A program made the position numbers and the translations under genes. A stretch of 64,000 bases of DNA from Amphibacillus marinus. GTDB lineage: Bacteria; Bacillota; Bacilli; Bacillales; Amphibacillaceae. Below the pieces are notes generated by a model that did not search any database, was not told where the DNA came from, and was given only the letters and a program-made list of their open reading frames with translations. The stretch lies in contig NZ_FODJ01000003.1 of NCBI RefSeq assembly GCF_900110345.1, positions 248,001-312,000 of the forward strand. Reading direction: 5' to 3'. Shown here one piece after another: positions 55,283 to 64,000 of the stretch (position 1 is its first letter; every line of letters begins with the position of its first letter).

Positions 55283-55783
55283 ATGCATTATTATTACTGT
55301 AGTTATCCTCAATATTACAGCTTTCAGCCTGTGCCTATCTCTTACATGAGAACGGCAACACAACAACAACGCTTGACTGATCAAGGGCCAAAGCCTTTCG
55401 TTGTAAACATTGATCAGGGAGCCAAATCAAATCGCAATTACCGAACGGCCATATGGACTGGTGATCATTTGCAGGTAACCCTAATGAGCATTGACGTAGG
55501 TGATGATATTGGTTTAGAGGTGCACCCAGATACAGATCAGTTTTTAAGAATTGAACAAGGTCAGGCACTCGTTCAAATGGGAGAAAAGGCTGATCAATTA
55601 ACGCTTAATCGACATGCAAATGAAGACTTTGCTATTATGGTTCCAGCAGGCACTTGGCATAATGTGATTAATACCGGACATGTACCACTTAAGCTCTATT
55701 CAATTTATGCCCCACCTCACCATCCTTTTGGGACTGTGCAGGCAACCAAGGCGGAGGCAATGGAGGATGAAGAAGCCAAGTAG
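55283..55783 (+). CDS. Single-domain cupin protein
   Basis: 166 aa. A Tyr-rich start (MHYYYCSYPQYYSF) leads into a cupin barrel: WTGDHLQVTLMSIDVGDDIGLEVHPDTDQFLRIEQG carries the first metal motif (H, H/D, E), and IMVPAGTWHNVINTG the second His. The same protein is common in spore-forming Bacilli, often called mannose-6-phosphate-isomerase-like cupin; its reaction is unknown. GGAGGG precedes the ATG. Confidence 0.8.
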   Translation: MHYYYCSYPQYYSFQPVPISYMRTATQQQRLTDQGPKPFVVNIDQGAKSNRNYRTAIWTGDHLQVTLMSIDVGDDIGLEVHPDTDQFLRIEQGQALVQMGEKADQLTLNRHANEDFAIMVPAGTWHNVINTGHVPLKLYSIYAPPHHPFGTVQATKAEAMEDEEAK

Positions 55784-55814
55784 CCAATCTTATTAATAAA
55801 TGAGGCGACGGATC

Positions 55815-56315
55815 GTGACCAACTTTACTTTCAATTTTGAAAAATATGAAAAAGAAGATTTTGATCGCTATTATCAGCTTGTTTGTAATGAAAAGGTGAT
55901 GGCAATGGTAGCTGAACGTACCATTCCATATCATGAGGCATGCGAAAACTTTCGCTCACTTATTTACGAAAATGGTCGGTTTGAATCATTTGGTATTTAT
56001 AAAGTAATCGAACAACCAACAATGACCTACATTGGATTGGCGAAATTAGAATTTATTCATAAAGATGATTGCATGGCTGAAATAGGCTACATGCTTTTGC
56101 CACAGTTTTGGGGTAAAGGAAGGGGCTCGGCAATTGCGGGAGCAATGATGGAGAAAGCAAGGAATATTTATGGTCTCAAAAAAGTCTCAGCAATTATTGA
56201 TCCAAAGAACTTGGCATCTAGAAGGATACTAGTGAAGCAAGGATTTCGGACAGTTCGAGTATGTGAAATTGCCGGAATGACAGCTGAAATTATGCACACT
56301 CGACTGGTACCTTAA
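55815..56315 (+). CDS. GNAT N-acetyltransferase (RimJ/RimL-like)
   Basis: About 166 aa: FNFEKYEKEDFDRYYQL start, acetyl-CoA loop EIGYMLLPQFWGKGRGSAIAGAM (QxxGxG type) and C-terminal DPKNLASRRILVKQGF. Acceptor may be a protein N-terminus or small molecule. GTG 55815 has AGGCG in front; an ATG five codons above lacks any ribosome site. 31 nt after the cupin gene, possibly one transcript. Confidence 0.78.
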   Translation: MTNFTFNFEKYEKEDFDRYYQLVCNEKVMAMVAERTIPYHEACENFRSLIYENGRFESFGIYKVIEQPTMTYIGLAKLEFIHKDDCMAEIGYMLLPQFWGKGRGSAIAGAMMEKARNIYGLKKVSAIIDPKNLASRRILVKQGFRTVRVCEIAGMTAEIMHTRLVP

Positions 56316-56332
56316 CTAACTAGAAAATTAGA

Positions 56333-56360
56333 GTAGCTTCCGCTTAGGTAGCTACTTTTT
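56333..56360 (+). terminator. Terminator after the GNAT gene
   Basis: GTAGCT / AGCTAC stem, 11-nt loop, five T. Confidence 0.7.
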
Positions 56361-56512
56361 AATATAGTTATGTAAGATAGCGATGACAAGAGCTTGTTAG
56401 AAAAGGATAAAATTCATTTAGAAATTTTTAAGACCTGAATTATGAAAAGAAAACGAATGATCTGTATAATAGCTGTAAATGGATAAGAACAAATGAAAAA
56501 GGGAGAATGTAT

Positions 56513-57361
56513 ATGGAGATAAGGACGTTAGAGAGAATAAAATTAGATGCATTGTGTGACTGTTTTAATTTAGCTTTCTCAGATTATGTCGTACCACTAC
56601 AAATGACAACTGAGCAACTCGAACGCAAATTTAAGCTAGCACGTGTTGAGTTAAGTTTGTCATTTTGTGCAGTGGACAATGATCAACTCGTTGCGTTTGT
56701 CTTGCATGGGGTAGATTGGATAGAGAACAAAAAGACACTTTTTAATGCTGGAACAGGTGTCATCCCTACATATCGTGGTCAAAGATTGGTAGAGAAAATC
56801 TATCAATTTGCTCAACCACACATGTTAAAGAATCAAGTTCAGCACTATCAGTTAGAGGTAATTCAGTCTAATCAGAAGGCAATTAGAGCCTACCAAAAGG
56901 TTGGCTATCAGATAACTCGAGAATTGGTGTGTTTTAAGGGAGAGATTAAGCAGACTCAGGTATTAGCTGATTTATCAATTGTTATTGAACAGAGACCAAT
57001 ACCGACGCTACCATTTAAGGAGCTAGCAGCATATGTGGATTGTAACCCAGCCTGGGAGCAATCTTTTGCAGCAATTAAACAAAATCCTGAGGGTTTAACG
57101 GCTTTTGTGGTTCGAGTTAACGACCAGCTAGCTGGTTATCTGATTGTACATAAAGGTAAAGGCTCAATTGTTCAGTTTGCAGTAGATCCTCAGCAGCGCA
57201 AGCAAGGCTTAGCGACTCGATTATTTAATGAACTAAGTAAGCATTCAGCGACAGTTTCAATTGTCAATGTGGACAAGCGTGCCACTGCTGTAATTGAGTT
57301 CTTAACTAAGATAGGTTTAGAGCCATTTGTTGAGCAGTACAAAATGGAATTGGAAGTTTAA
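56513..57361 (+). CDS. Tandem-domain GNAT acetyltransferase
   Basis: 282 aa with two GNAT domains: first about 1-140 (NAGTGVIPTYRGQRLVEKIY as the acetyl-CoA loop, then SNQKAIRAYQKVGY), second about 150-282 (VQFAVDPQQRKQGLATRLF, then a block ending ATAVIEFLTKIGLEP). Only the second has a fully standard Q-x-x-G-x-A loop. Acceptor unknown. GGGAG is seven bases from ATG 56513. Confidence 0.8.
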   Translation: MEIRTLERIKLDALCDCFNLAFSDYVVPLQMTTEQLERKFKLARVELSLSFCAVDNDQLVAFVLHGVDWIENKKTLFNAGTGVIPTYRGQRLVEKIYQFAQPHMLKNQVQHYQLEVIQSNQKAIRAYQKVGYQITRELVCFKGEIKQTQVLADLSIVIEQRPIPTLPFKELAAYVDCNPAWEQSFAAIKQNPEGLTAFVVRVNDQLAGYLIVHKGKGSIVQFAVDPQQRKQGLATRLFNELSKHSATVSIVNVDKRATAVIEFLTKIGLEPFVEQYKMELEV

Positions 57362-57529
57362 ATTGTAGTATAAAGGGGTTCTGCTATAATGCGGACCCAT
57401 TATTAATTCTATTTAATAATGTTACGTTTTCATTAATAAAAGATCGCTTGCATCACCTTTCTTTAGTTGTGAGTAGACATATAGAATGGTTTAAAGAAAA
57501 GACAAAAGGAGCGGACTTAGAATAATTTA

Positions 57530-57571
57530 AACCCGATTATTTTTGGCCTGAAAAATCGGGTTACTGTTTTT
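57530..57571 (+). terminator. Terminator before the AraC/GyrI-like gene
   Basis: AACCCGATT / AATCGGGTT, 9-bp stem, 15-nt loop, then ACTGTTTTT. Confidence 0.78.
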
Positions 57572-57607
57572 CAATCATGATAATCTAGACTTGGTTGGGG
57601 GGATAAA

Positions 57608-58447
57608 ATGGATTCATTAAAACAGATGAACGCCGCGATTGATTATATTGAGAGCCATTTAACCGAGGAAATTAATATCGAGAGAGTTGCCCAAATTGCC
57701 ATGACGTCTTCTTATCATTTCAAACGGATGTTTTCGCTGCTTGCCGGAATAGCCTTGTCGGATTACATTAGAAGGCGACGATTAACCTATGCTGCTTTTG
57801 CATTAATGCGTGGAAAACGTGTGATAGATGTTGCACTCGAGTATGGCTATCATTCCCCAGATGCATTTGCACGAGCATTTGCAAAGCAGCACGGTATCAA
57901 TCCCTCCCAAGTAAATGGGGCTGGTGTTTCATTAACATCATTTCCAAAATTAACATTTCAGCTTATTATAAGAGGAGGAACAGAAATGAAATACAAAATT
58001 GAACATCATGATGCTTTTACAGTGGTAGGCTATAAGAAACGGGTAAAGCTAAGTATAGAGGGAGAGCAAAAAGAGATTACCGATTTTATCTCAAAGATGG
58101 AAGCGAATTATGTGCAGCTAGAGCAAATATCAGATGCAGAACCAAGAGGAATCCTACACATTAATGCGAACTATGAAGAAAATGAACGGGGGCAAGGTGA
58201 ATTAGACTTTTACATCGCCGTTGCGAGCACTAGGGTGGATAAACCACAGTTCGAATCGTTACACATTTCAGCACACACCTGGGCGATTTTCTCAATTGAA
58301 GGTGATTGGGATCTAATAAAAGCTAGCTGGGAAAATATCTACACGGAATGGCTCCCAACTTCAGGATATGTTTTAGCTGAAGCACCTGAACTCCTAATTA
58401 GTAAAGATAAGGTGACTGAAATTTGGCTCTCCGTTATTGAAGCATAA
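57608..58447 (+). CDS. AraC-family regulator with GyrI-like ligand domain
   Basis: 279 aa: AraC double helix-turn-helix at residues 1-105 (INIERVAQIAMTSSYHFKRMF and VIDVALEYGYHSPDAFARAF), then a GyrI/Rob-type effector domain from about 125 (EHHDAFTVVGYKKRV ... LHISAHTWAIFSIEG ... EAPELLISKDKVTEIWLSV). Such proteins activate efflux or detoxification genes on binding drugs. GGGGGGAT before the ATG. Single-gene unit. Confidence 0.88.
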   Translation: MDSLKQMNAAIDYIESHLTEEINIERVAQIAMTSSYHFKRMFSLLAGIALSDYIRRRRLTYAAFALMRGKRVIDVALEYGYHSPDAFARAFAKQHGINPSQVNGAGVSLTSFPKLTFQLIIRGGTEMKYKIEHHDAFTVVGYKKRVKLSIEGEQKEITDFISKMEANYVQLEQISDAEPRGILHINANYEENERGQGELDFYIAVASTRVDKPQFESLHISAHTWAIFSIEGDWDLIKASWENIYTEWLPTSGYVLAEAPELLISKDKVTEIWLSVIEA

Positions 58448-58455
58448 GTTAGTCA

Positions 58456-58501
58456 TTAAGCGAATGTATCCTTCTTGTGCATTCGCTTAACCACTTTTTT
58501 T
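58456..58501 (+). terminator. Terminator after the AraC/GyrI-like gene
   Basis: TTAAGCGAATG / CATTCGCTTAA, 11-bp stem, 13-nt loop, T-run after CCAC. Confidence 0.85.
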
Positions 58502-58612
58502 AGTGGAAAGTAAATTTTTAAAAATAAAAGAACAAAGTACATTGACTAAACAAAGTAGGTGTGTAAAGATATAAGCTAAGGATGAAAGGGTTTACTTAGG
58601 AGGGAATATACG

Positions 58613-61600
58613 ATGAATCAAACAACTCTGTTTAATAATGATTGGACTTTTGTCAAAACGAAGCTTGACGTGAAAGATGTGCCACAGACTGGATTTGAAT
58701 CGGTCCAATTACCACATGATTGGCTCATTTATAATACAGATAACTTGTATGAAGATGGCATTGGTTGGTATAAAAAGCGCTTTAATTATCAAGACAATGA
58801 TGCCCACGTGTTACTTTACTTTGAAGGTGTTTATATGGATTCTTATCTATATGTTAATGGCCAACTAATGGGCGAGTGGAAAAATGGTTATTCATCATTT
58901 GAACATGATATTACAGCAGCCTTAGTAAAGGGAGAGAATGAGCTAGTCGTAAAGGTCGTTCATCAAAGTCCAAACAGCCGTTGGTATTCTGGCGCAGGTA
59001 TTTACCGTAATGTCTGGTTAAAAACAAGACAAGCAAATTATTTAGAAACAGATGGTATTTACGTTGCGACGAAAGACGAAAACGAACACTGGCTTGTTGA
59101 GCTTGAAACAGAATCTGTAACGACCGAGCTGACGCAACTTAGTCATAAGCTGTTTAAAGGTGAACAACTTGTGGCAGAAGATTGTCAGGACGTAAATGAT
59201 AGAATGACACAACAACAGCTTAAAGTCGTCAACCCAGCGTTATGGTCGATCAGTTCGCCAAGCTTGTATACGCTTGTGACTAGTCTCCAGGATCAACAGG
59301 GTAATCTAATTGAGCAAATCACCCAGCAGATCGGATTTAGAAAAATTGCGATGATTCCTAATCAGGGGTTATTTGTAAATGGTGTAAAGGAAAAAATTAA
59401 TGGTGTTTGTGAGCATCATGATTTAGGCGCATTAGGTGCTGCTTTTAATCCAGTTGCTTTGAAGCGAAGGTTGAAGCTGCTAAAGGAGATGGGTGTGAAC
59501 GGAATTCGTACTGCTCACAATATGCCAGCAAAAGCCTTAATGAACCTTGCTGATGAAATGGGCTTTTTCGTTTGTTCTGAAGCCTTTGATATGTGGGAAC
59601 GATCAAAAACACCTTATGATTATGCCCGTTTTTTTAATGACTGGGTTTATCGTGATGTGAAGAGCTGGGTCAAGCGTGATCGCAATCATCCAAGCTTAAT
59701 CATGTGGAGTATTGGTAATGAAATCTATGATACGCATGCGGATAAGCGTGGCCAAGAAATTAGTCAAATGCTATTAAACTATGTTGAGGAATTTGATCCG
59801 AAGCAGAATGGTCGTGTTACGATTGGTTCTAACTATATGCCTTGGGAAAATGCGCAGAAATGTGCCGACATTGTCAAGGTAGCCGGTTATAATTATGCTG
59901 AGAAATATTATCAGCAGCATCATCAGGAGCATCCAGACTGGATTATTTATGGAAGTGAAACAGCTTCAGTGGTCCAAAGTCGCGGCATTTATCATTTTCC
60001 ATACCATAAAGCGATTTTGGCAGACGATGATGAACAATGTTCAGCATTAGGAAACAGTACAACTAGCTGGGGGGCAAAGTCACCAGAAGCTTGTATTATC
60101 GCTGAGCGTGATACGCCATTTTCATTAGGTCAATTCTTATGGACGGGTTTCGATTATATTGGCGAACCCACACCATACCATACTAAGAATTCTTACTTTG
60201 GTCAGCTTGATACCGCAACATTTCCTAAGGATACTTACTATATTTATCAAGCGGGCTGGACTAACTATAAGACGGCACCAATGGTTCATATCTTCCCTTA
60301 TTGGGACTTCAACCCTGGGCAAACAATTGATGTCCGTGTTGCATCAAATGCACCAAAGGTCGAGTTGTTTCTAAATGACAAATCGTTAGGTATTAAGGAA
60401 ATTAACCATGCCCATGGGAAAGAAATTGTACCGATCTGGCAAGTGACTTATCAGTCAGGTGAGTTAAAAGCGATCGCGTATGATGAGAATAACCAAGTTA
60501 TTGCAACAGATGCGAAGCACTCATTTGGAGAAGTTGAACAGCTAGCATTGACAGCAGATAAAACAGTCATTGAAGCAAATGGTGAAGATCTTATCTTTGT
60601 TGAAATTGCTGGAATTGACCACAATGGTTATCCTGTGGAGAATTCAACCAACCGTGTTGCGGTTAAGGTAAGTGGAGCAGGTCGGTTAGTTGGTTTGGAT
60701 AATGGCGATAGTACGGACTATGATCAATACAAAGGGCTCAGCAGACGGTTATTTAGTGGTAAGTTAATGGCAATTATTGCAGCAACAAATGTGACAGGTT
60801 CAATCTGTATTGAAGTAACAGCCAACGGGTTGCCAGCAGTAGCATTAACTGCAGAAGCAGTTGGTTCCGTTGCCAACGATGTCCAAGGGATGGTCTTAAC
60901 TGAGAATCAAGAGACCGCGATAAAAACAGGCAAAGCAAACGAAGTACCAGTACGAAAAATTGAGCTTAGTTCGAAAGCGGGTCAACAGTTTACTGCTGAG
61001 CAAACTGAGATTGAAATAGCGGCAACTATTTATCCAAAGCACACCTCTTATCCTGAGCTTGTCTGGAGTGTTGTAACAGATGAAGGTGTTGAGACGAATA
61101 TCGCTCAAGTCTTGGAAAAACAAGGCCGTACCATCGTTAAGGCTAAAGGTGATGGGAAATTCCGAGTCAGATGTACTACGAAAAATGGTACTGATAAAGT
61201 GAAAATAATTTCAGAGCTAGATCTTGAGGCGACGGGATTGGGTGTTGCCTATAAAAATCCGTATACATTCATTGCAGGTGGTTTATATGATGATCATATC
61301 GGGGATGTCTCAAGTGGAAATGAGCGGGGCTTTGCGACCAGTCGAGATAGCGAGACGCAAGTTGGCTTTGTCGATATTGACTTTGGCAAATTTGGTTCAG
61401 ATACGATCACTATTCCAATCTTTGCATTGTCAAGCGCACAATACCCTATTCAGATTTGGGAAGGTAAACCAAGAACGGAAGGTAGCGTTTTATTAGCTGA
61501 TGTTATTTATCAAAAAGAATCAATTTGGAACGTGTACCAGCCGGACACCTATAAGCTTGCTAAACGACTTACCGGCTTAACTTCCATTTACTTTTTGCTT

Positions 61601-62008
61601 AATGAGAAAGTACACATCAAAGGGTTTACCTTTGAACCATATAACCGTGCTTTTAATCAGAACGATGCGGTAGCGGCGGATCAAATATACGGCGATACCT
61701 TTACTAAAACAGCAACAGCAGTTGAAGGAATTGGTAATAATGTCTCCCTTAGTTTTGAAGCGTTAGACTTTGGTGAGCACGGTCTACACAAACTTATCAT
61801 TCATGGTCATTCACCAATTGATAAAAATACGATTCATGTTCGGTTTGAACAAGACGGACAGCAAATTAATCAGCTGATAGAATTTACTGAGTCGGAAGGA
61901 TATGTGGAGCGTGAATTTGCTTTAGAAACGGTTAAGGGTATGCAAAACGTTACCTTTATTTTCTTGCCAGGCAGTCAATTTGACTTTAGCTGGTTTAAGT
62001 TTGAATAA
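58613..62008 (+). CDS. GH2 beta-galactosidase-like glycoside hydrolase
   Basis: 1131 aa, no signal peptide. Order: sugar-binding jelly roll (about 1-180), immunoglobulin-like domain (180-270), GH2 barrel (270-560) with acid/base E370 in WSIGNEIYD and nucleophile E449 in IYGSETAS, then DUF4982-like (WTNYKTAPMVHIFPYWD onward), Big-like and C-terminal carbohydrate-binding modules. This layout is common in beta-galactosidases acting on plant galactans or rhamnogalacturonan fragments. TTGACT-16-TAAAGA at about 58541-58568 may be its promoter. GGAGGG before the ATG. Confidence 0.88.
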   Translation: MNQTTLFNNDWTFVKTKLDVKDVPQTGFESVQLPHDWLIYNTDNLYEDGIGWYKKRFNYQDNDAHVLLYFEGVYMDSYLYVNGQLMGEWKNGYSSFEHDITAALVKGENELVVKVVHQSPNSRWYSGAGIYRNVWLKTRQANYLETDGIYVATKDENEHWLVELETESVTTELTQLSHKLFKGEQLVAEDCQDVNDRMTQQQLKVVNPALWSISSPSLYTLVTSLQDQQGNLIEQITQQIGFRKIAMIPNQGLFVNGVKEKINGVCEHHDLGALGAAFNPVALKRRLKLLKEMGVNGIRTAHNMPAKALMNLADEMGFFVCSEAFDMWERSKTPYDYARFFNDWVYRDVKSWVKRDRNHPSLIMWSIGNEIYDTHADKRGQEISQMLLNYVEEFDPKQNGRVTIGSNYMPWENAQKCADIVKVAGYNYAEKYYQQHHQEHPDWIIYGSETASVVQSRGIYHFPYHKAILADDDEQCSALGNSTTSWGAKSPEACIIAERDTPFSLGQFLWTGFDYIGEPTPYHTKNSYFGQLDTATFPKDTYYIYQAGWTNYKTAPMVHIFPYWDFNPGQTIDVRVASNAPKVELFLNDKSLGIKEINHAHGKEIVPIWQVTYQSGELKAIAYDENNQVIATDAKHSFGEVEQLALTADKTVIEANGEDLIFVEIAGIDHNGYPVENSTNRVAVKVSGAGRLVGLDNGDSTDYDQYKGLSRRLFSGKLMAIIAATNVTGSICIEVTANGLPAVALTAEAVGSVANDVQGMVLTENQETAIKTGKANEVPVRKIELSSKAGQQFTAEQTEIEIAATIYPKHTSYPELVWSVVTDEGVETNIAQVLEKQGRTIVKAKGDGKFRVRCTTKNGTDKVKIISELDLEATGLGVAYKNPYTFIAGGLYDDHIGDVSSGNERGFATSRDSETQVGFVDIDFGKFGSDTITIPIFALSSAQYPIQIWEGKPRTEGSVLLADVIYQKESIWNVYQPDTYKLAKRLTGLTSIYFLLNEKVHIKGFTFEPYNRAFNQNDAVAADQIYGDTFTKTATAVEGIGNNVSLSFEALDFGEHGLHKLIIHGHSPIDKNTIHVRFEQDGQQINQLIEFTESEGYVEREFALETVKGMQNVTFIFLPGSQFDFSWFKFE

Positions 62009-62053
62009 GGTAACAACCAATAGAATCTTGCTCAAGAAGCAGTTGAAGGTCCT

Positions 62054-62079
62054 CCCTCACTAATAAGTGAGGGTTTTTT
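62054..62079 (+). terminator. Terminator after the GH2 gene
   Basis: CCCTCACT / AGTGAGGG, 8-bp stem, 4-nt loop, six T. Confidence 0.9.
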
Positions 62080-62265
62080 GAGCTAAAAATTAAAAAATGA
62101 CTTAATTTATGTGAATAGCTAAGCGTTTTTATTTTGCTAAAATTAGTTTTTTGGAACAAAGGAAATGTATAAACTTGTAGAGAATATAAAACTATAACTA
62201 ATTTTGTTACAAATGTGCTACTTTCGTTGTAAAACGATCTGCAAACAAAAAAAGAGGTGTTTAAT

Positions 62266-62850
62266 ATGATCTTTTATAAACAAAGTCAGTTATTGAATTT
62301 TTTTATCATTATAAATTTACTCGTTCTGTTTGGATGTACTGCAAAGGAAGACAAAAATAATTACGAAATAGAACATGCTACTACTTTTATAGATTACCCT
62401 ACTTTTCAAGCCTTAATGAGTCAGATTCCTACTTTATTAGACGTTAATCATTATAATTTTAAAGATAGCTCAATGGGAATTGATGCAATTAGAATTGATG
62501 AGCGACTTAGCTTTGGTGAACGACAGTGGATTACAGAATCAGGCAAGCTAGAGTCACCTTTAAAATCGACGCAAGAGACATTTTTCTATGAAAATAGTGA
62601 TCAGAGTCGCTTGATGATTGTTACAGCAGGCTATACAGCCAGTTTTATTGGTAATGACATTGTCTATTACAATGTTAACTCTGGGTACGACATTAATGAT
62701 GAGCTAGCAGAAGTAAACGATGTCATTACCATTAGTTTTCAAAATTTAATATTTACAGTGATGCAAACCTCTGACAATATTGAAATGGAGGATACTCAGG
62801 CGTTCGTGTTAGCTCTTATCGAGGTATTGAATGGATTTACTAATTCGTAA
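62266..62850 (+). CDS. Hypothetical lipoprotein, 194 aa
   Basis: Hydrophobic start (FFIIINLLVLFGC) ends in a lipobox LVLFGC-T, so it is anchored outside the membrane. The remaining 165 residues match no family I know; mixed alpha/beta composition with many Asn, Asp and Ser. Start at ATG 62266 after AAAGAGGTG. Own terminator downstream. Confidence 0.7.
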   Translation: MIFYKQSQLLNFFIIINLLVLFGCTAKEDKNNYEIEHATTFIDYPTFQALMSQIPTLLDVNHYNFKDSSMGIDAIRIDERLSFGERQWITESGKLESPLKSTQETFFYENSDQSRLMIVTAGYTASFIGNDIVYYNVNSGYDINDELAEVNDVITISFQNLIFTVMQTSDNIEMEDTQAFVLALIEVLNGFTNS

Positions 62851-62926
62851 CAGCGTTGAAATAGCTTCTTTTTAGTGTATTAGGTTAATGAGACAATTTA
62901 ATTTAGGAAGGTTTTTAATGGCGATT

Positions 62927-62968
62927 GTGGTAATCAAGTTTACCTTAATCGCCATTTAGGCTTTTTTT
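62927..62968 (+). terminator. Terminator after the lipoprotein gene
   Basis: AATGGCGATT / AATCGCCATT, 10-bp stem, 10-nt loop, T-run a few bases later. Confidence 0.82.
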
Positions 62969-63033
62969 AGGCTAGTCTATTTTTTTCGCTTAGCATGACA
63001 TAAAATGTTCACAAATTATTAGAAATAATGATA

Positions 63034-63058
63034 TAAACACGCTAGCTTTGTTCGATAT
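63034..63058 (+). promoter_or_regulatory. Possible sigma-D (motility) promoter
   Basis: TAAA (63034-63037) and TTCGATAT (63051-63058, six of eight to GCCGATAT) with a 13-bp spacer; the Bacillus consensus spacer is about 15. Location before a chemotaxis gene fits. Confidence 0.5.
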
Positions 63059-63096
63059 AGTATAAAGAGAAGATAACTTTTGAAGGGAGTAAAGGA

Positions 63097-64000
63097 ATGA
63101 ACAGAAAAACCTATACATTTTCAGAGCGGAATAGCCTGTTAATTAATTTGTACATTTTATCTGTCGTACTGGCATCCATTATCTTATTTGCAGCCGGATT
63201 GCCATTAAGAACTAATTTAATAGGGACAACTTTTGGCATTAGTACGATTATTATTGTCTATTTAATGAATAAGTTTAAAAAAATGGAGAACTGGATTCCT
63301 TACATATTAATTGTTAGCCTTGCTATTATGACAGTTTTCATGCTGGATAATCGGCCAGCGATAACGACATATCTGTTAACCTACTACAGTATTATTATTA
63401 TGTCTTTATATCATTCATATCGGTATGTATGTGTTTCAGGGCTTTTTGGTGTTTTTATTACCAATTATTTTGCAATTAAATTTGGTGAGCTTGCGATCGT
63501 CGATTACACAAATGTCCATTTAATTGCACTCAATGTGTTATTTATCCTGATGACATTATTCCTTGTTTATCAGAGCATAATTGGAAAAAGAATTCAGAAT
63601 CAGACGCTTGAGCTGGCGGATGAAGCAGTGAAATCGAAAGAAGTAATGGATTTAATGATTGAGCATGTTCAATCGACTGTAAAAGAGTTAGATGCTTTGA
63701 ATGTAGATTTAAAGACGCATTCAACATCGACACAAGCCTATTCAAACGGACTTACAACAACCTTCAATGAGATGGCGACAGGGATTGAGGGGCAAACTGT
63801 TCATGCAACCGAGATTAACGAAGCAATCTATGCGATTAATGAGCATGTCCAGAACATTTCAACACAAGCGAATACCGTCACAGAAAATACAAGAAATACA
63901 GTCGATAAAGTAACTGAGGGTAATCACCACATGAAACTGTTAAGTGAGAAAATCGCAATTGTTGATAGGCACTTGACTGAGGTTGTAACCGAGATGACTG
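63097..64000 (+). CDS. Methyl-accepting chemotaxis-like signal transducer (cut by the window end)
   Basis: Open to the end of the window (301 codons). About six hydrophobic helices in residues 15-165 form a membrane sensor without an extracellular ligand domain, followed by a cytoplasmic coiled coil (IQNQTLELADEAVKSKEV; TTFNEMATGIEGQTVHATEI; QANTVTENTRNTVDKVTEGN) typical of the MCP signalling region. The CheA/CheW tip lies beyond the edge. AAAGGA precedes the ATG, and a sigma-D-like promoter stands upstream. Confidence 0.8.
   Translation, partial: MNRKTYTFSERNSLLINLYILSVVLASIILFAAGLPLRTNLIGTTFGISTIIIVYLMNKFKKMENWIPYILIVSLAIMTVFMLDNRPAITTYLLTYYSIIIMSLYHSYRYVCVSGLFGVFITNYFAIKFGELAIVDYTNVHLIALNVLFILMTLFLVYQSIIGKRIQNQTLELADEAVKSKEVMDLMIEHVQSTVKELDALNVDLKTHSTSTQAYSNGLTTTFNEMATGIEGQTVHATEINEAIYAINEHVQNISTQANTVTENTRNTVDKVTEGNHHMKLLSEKIAIVDRHLTEVVTEMT

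Overview
The window is a chromosomal segment of a low-GC Gram-positive bacterium. AT-rich DNA, strong GGAGG-type ribosome binding sites, GTG and TTG starts, CcpA cre sites, Fur boxes, ECF sigma factors and Rap/AimR-like signalling genes all point to Bacillaceae. The gene set (two secreted pectate lyases, a cytosolic GH2 enzyme and acetylesterase, a beta-glucoside PTS, formate/nitrite channel, D-lactate dehydrogenase) suggests a plant-polysaccharide-using facultative fermenter. I cannot name the species. No rRNA, tRNA, CRISPR array, complete insertion sequence or prophage was seen.

Layout. 1-3.06 kb: phosphonate/phosphite-type ABC importer phnD-phnC-phnE-phnE' (minus strand) behind a PhoP box. 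3.3-5.2 kb: ECF sigma/anti-sigma pair and a 37-aa Cys-rich protein. 5.4-7.4 kb: secreted PL9 pectate lyase with a leader hairpin and orphan Shine-Dalgarno. 7.5-13.3 kb: nitroreductase, DinB-like, YcxB-like and P-loop proteins, then a Fur-box-linked cupin/methyltransferase operon divergent from a Crp/Fnr-type regulator. 13.6-15.2 kb: MerR regulator and short-chain dehydrogenase with a 19-bp-spacer promoter. 15.9-20.7 kb: formate/nitrite channel, YeiH-type transporter, and a YtrA-like ABC operon with a 36-bp operator. 20.9-22.8 kb: acetylesterase under a cre site. 23.0-27.4 kb: two more ECF modules flanking a TPR receptor plus exported-peptide cassette on the opposite strand. 27.5-30.5 kb: DUF368 lipid carrier transporter, APH-fold kinase, PanE-like reductase. 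30.9-35.5 kb: LicT/BglP/BglH beta-glucoside system with RAT-terminator. 35.9-38.1 kb: Nudix, flavoprotein, LysR. 38.3-41.3 kb: possible structured RNA, FGGY kinase and PL1 pectate lyase, the last two under cre control. 41.5-46.3 kb: D-lactate dehydrogenase-like, P-loop kinase, GNAT, CLC, YCII/HxlR pair. 46.3-49.6 kb: Fur-controlled siderophore importer. 49.7-50.1 kb: frameshifted HIT gene. 50.4-54.0 kb: AlwI-family restriction-modification cassette. 54.1-58.5 kb: two AraC regulators, cupin, two GNATs. 58.6-62.0 kb: large GH2 enzyme. 62.3-64.0 kb: lipoprotein and the start of a chemotaxis transducer.

How it fits together. Carbon acquisition enzymes are scattered but share regulation: four cre-like sites lie in front of the acetylesterase, bglP, the FGGY kinase and PL1, and both secreted pectinases have an orphan Shine-Dalgarno in the 5' leader resembling the STAB-SD mRNA stabilisers of Bacillus. 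Iron (Fur) and phosphate (PhoP) starvation each have recognisable sites.

The most unusual element is at 24.56-26.0 kb: a TPR receptor resembling the RRNPPA/AimR group but apparently without its N-terminal helix-turn-helix, translationally coupled to a 42-aa exported pre-peptide, and divergent from an ECF sigma factor operon with a repeated dyad in the shared intergenic region. The second is the restriction cassette, which pairs an AlwI-like nuclease with a single cytosine-C5 methylase and an unknown 191-aa acidic protein.
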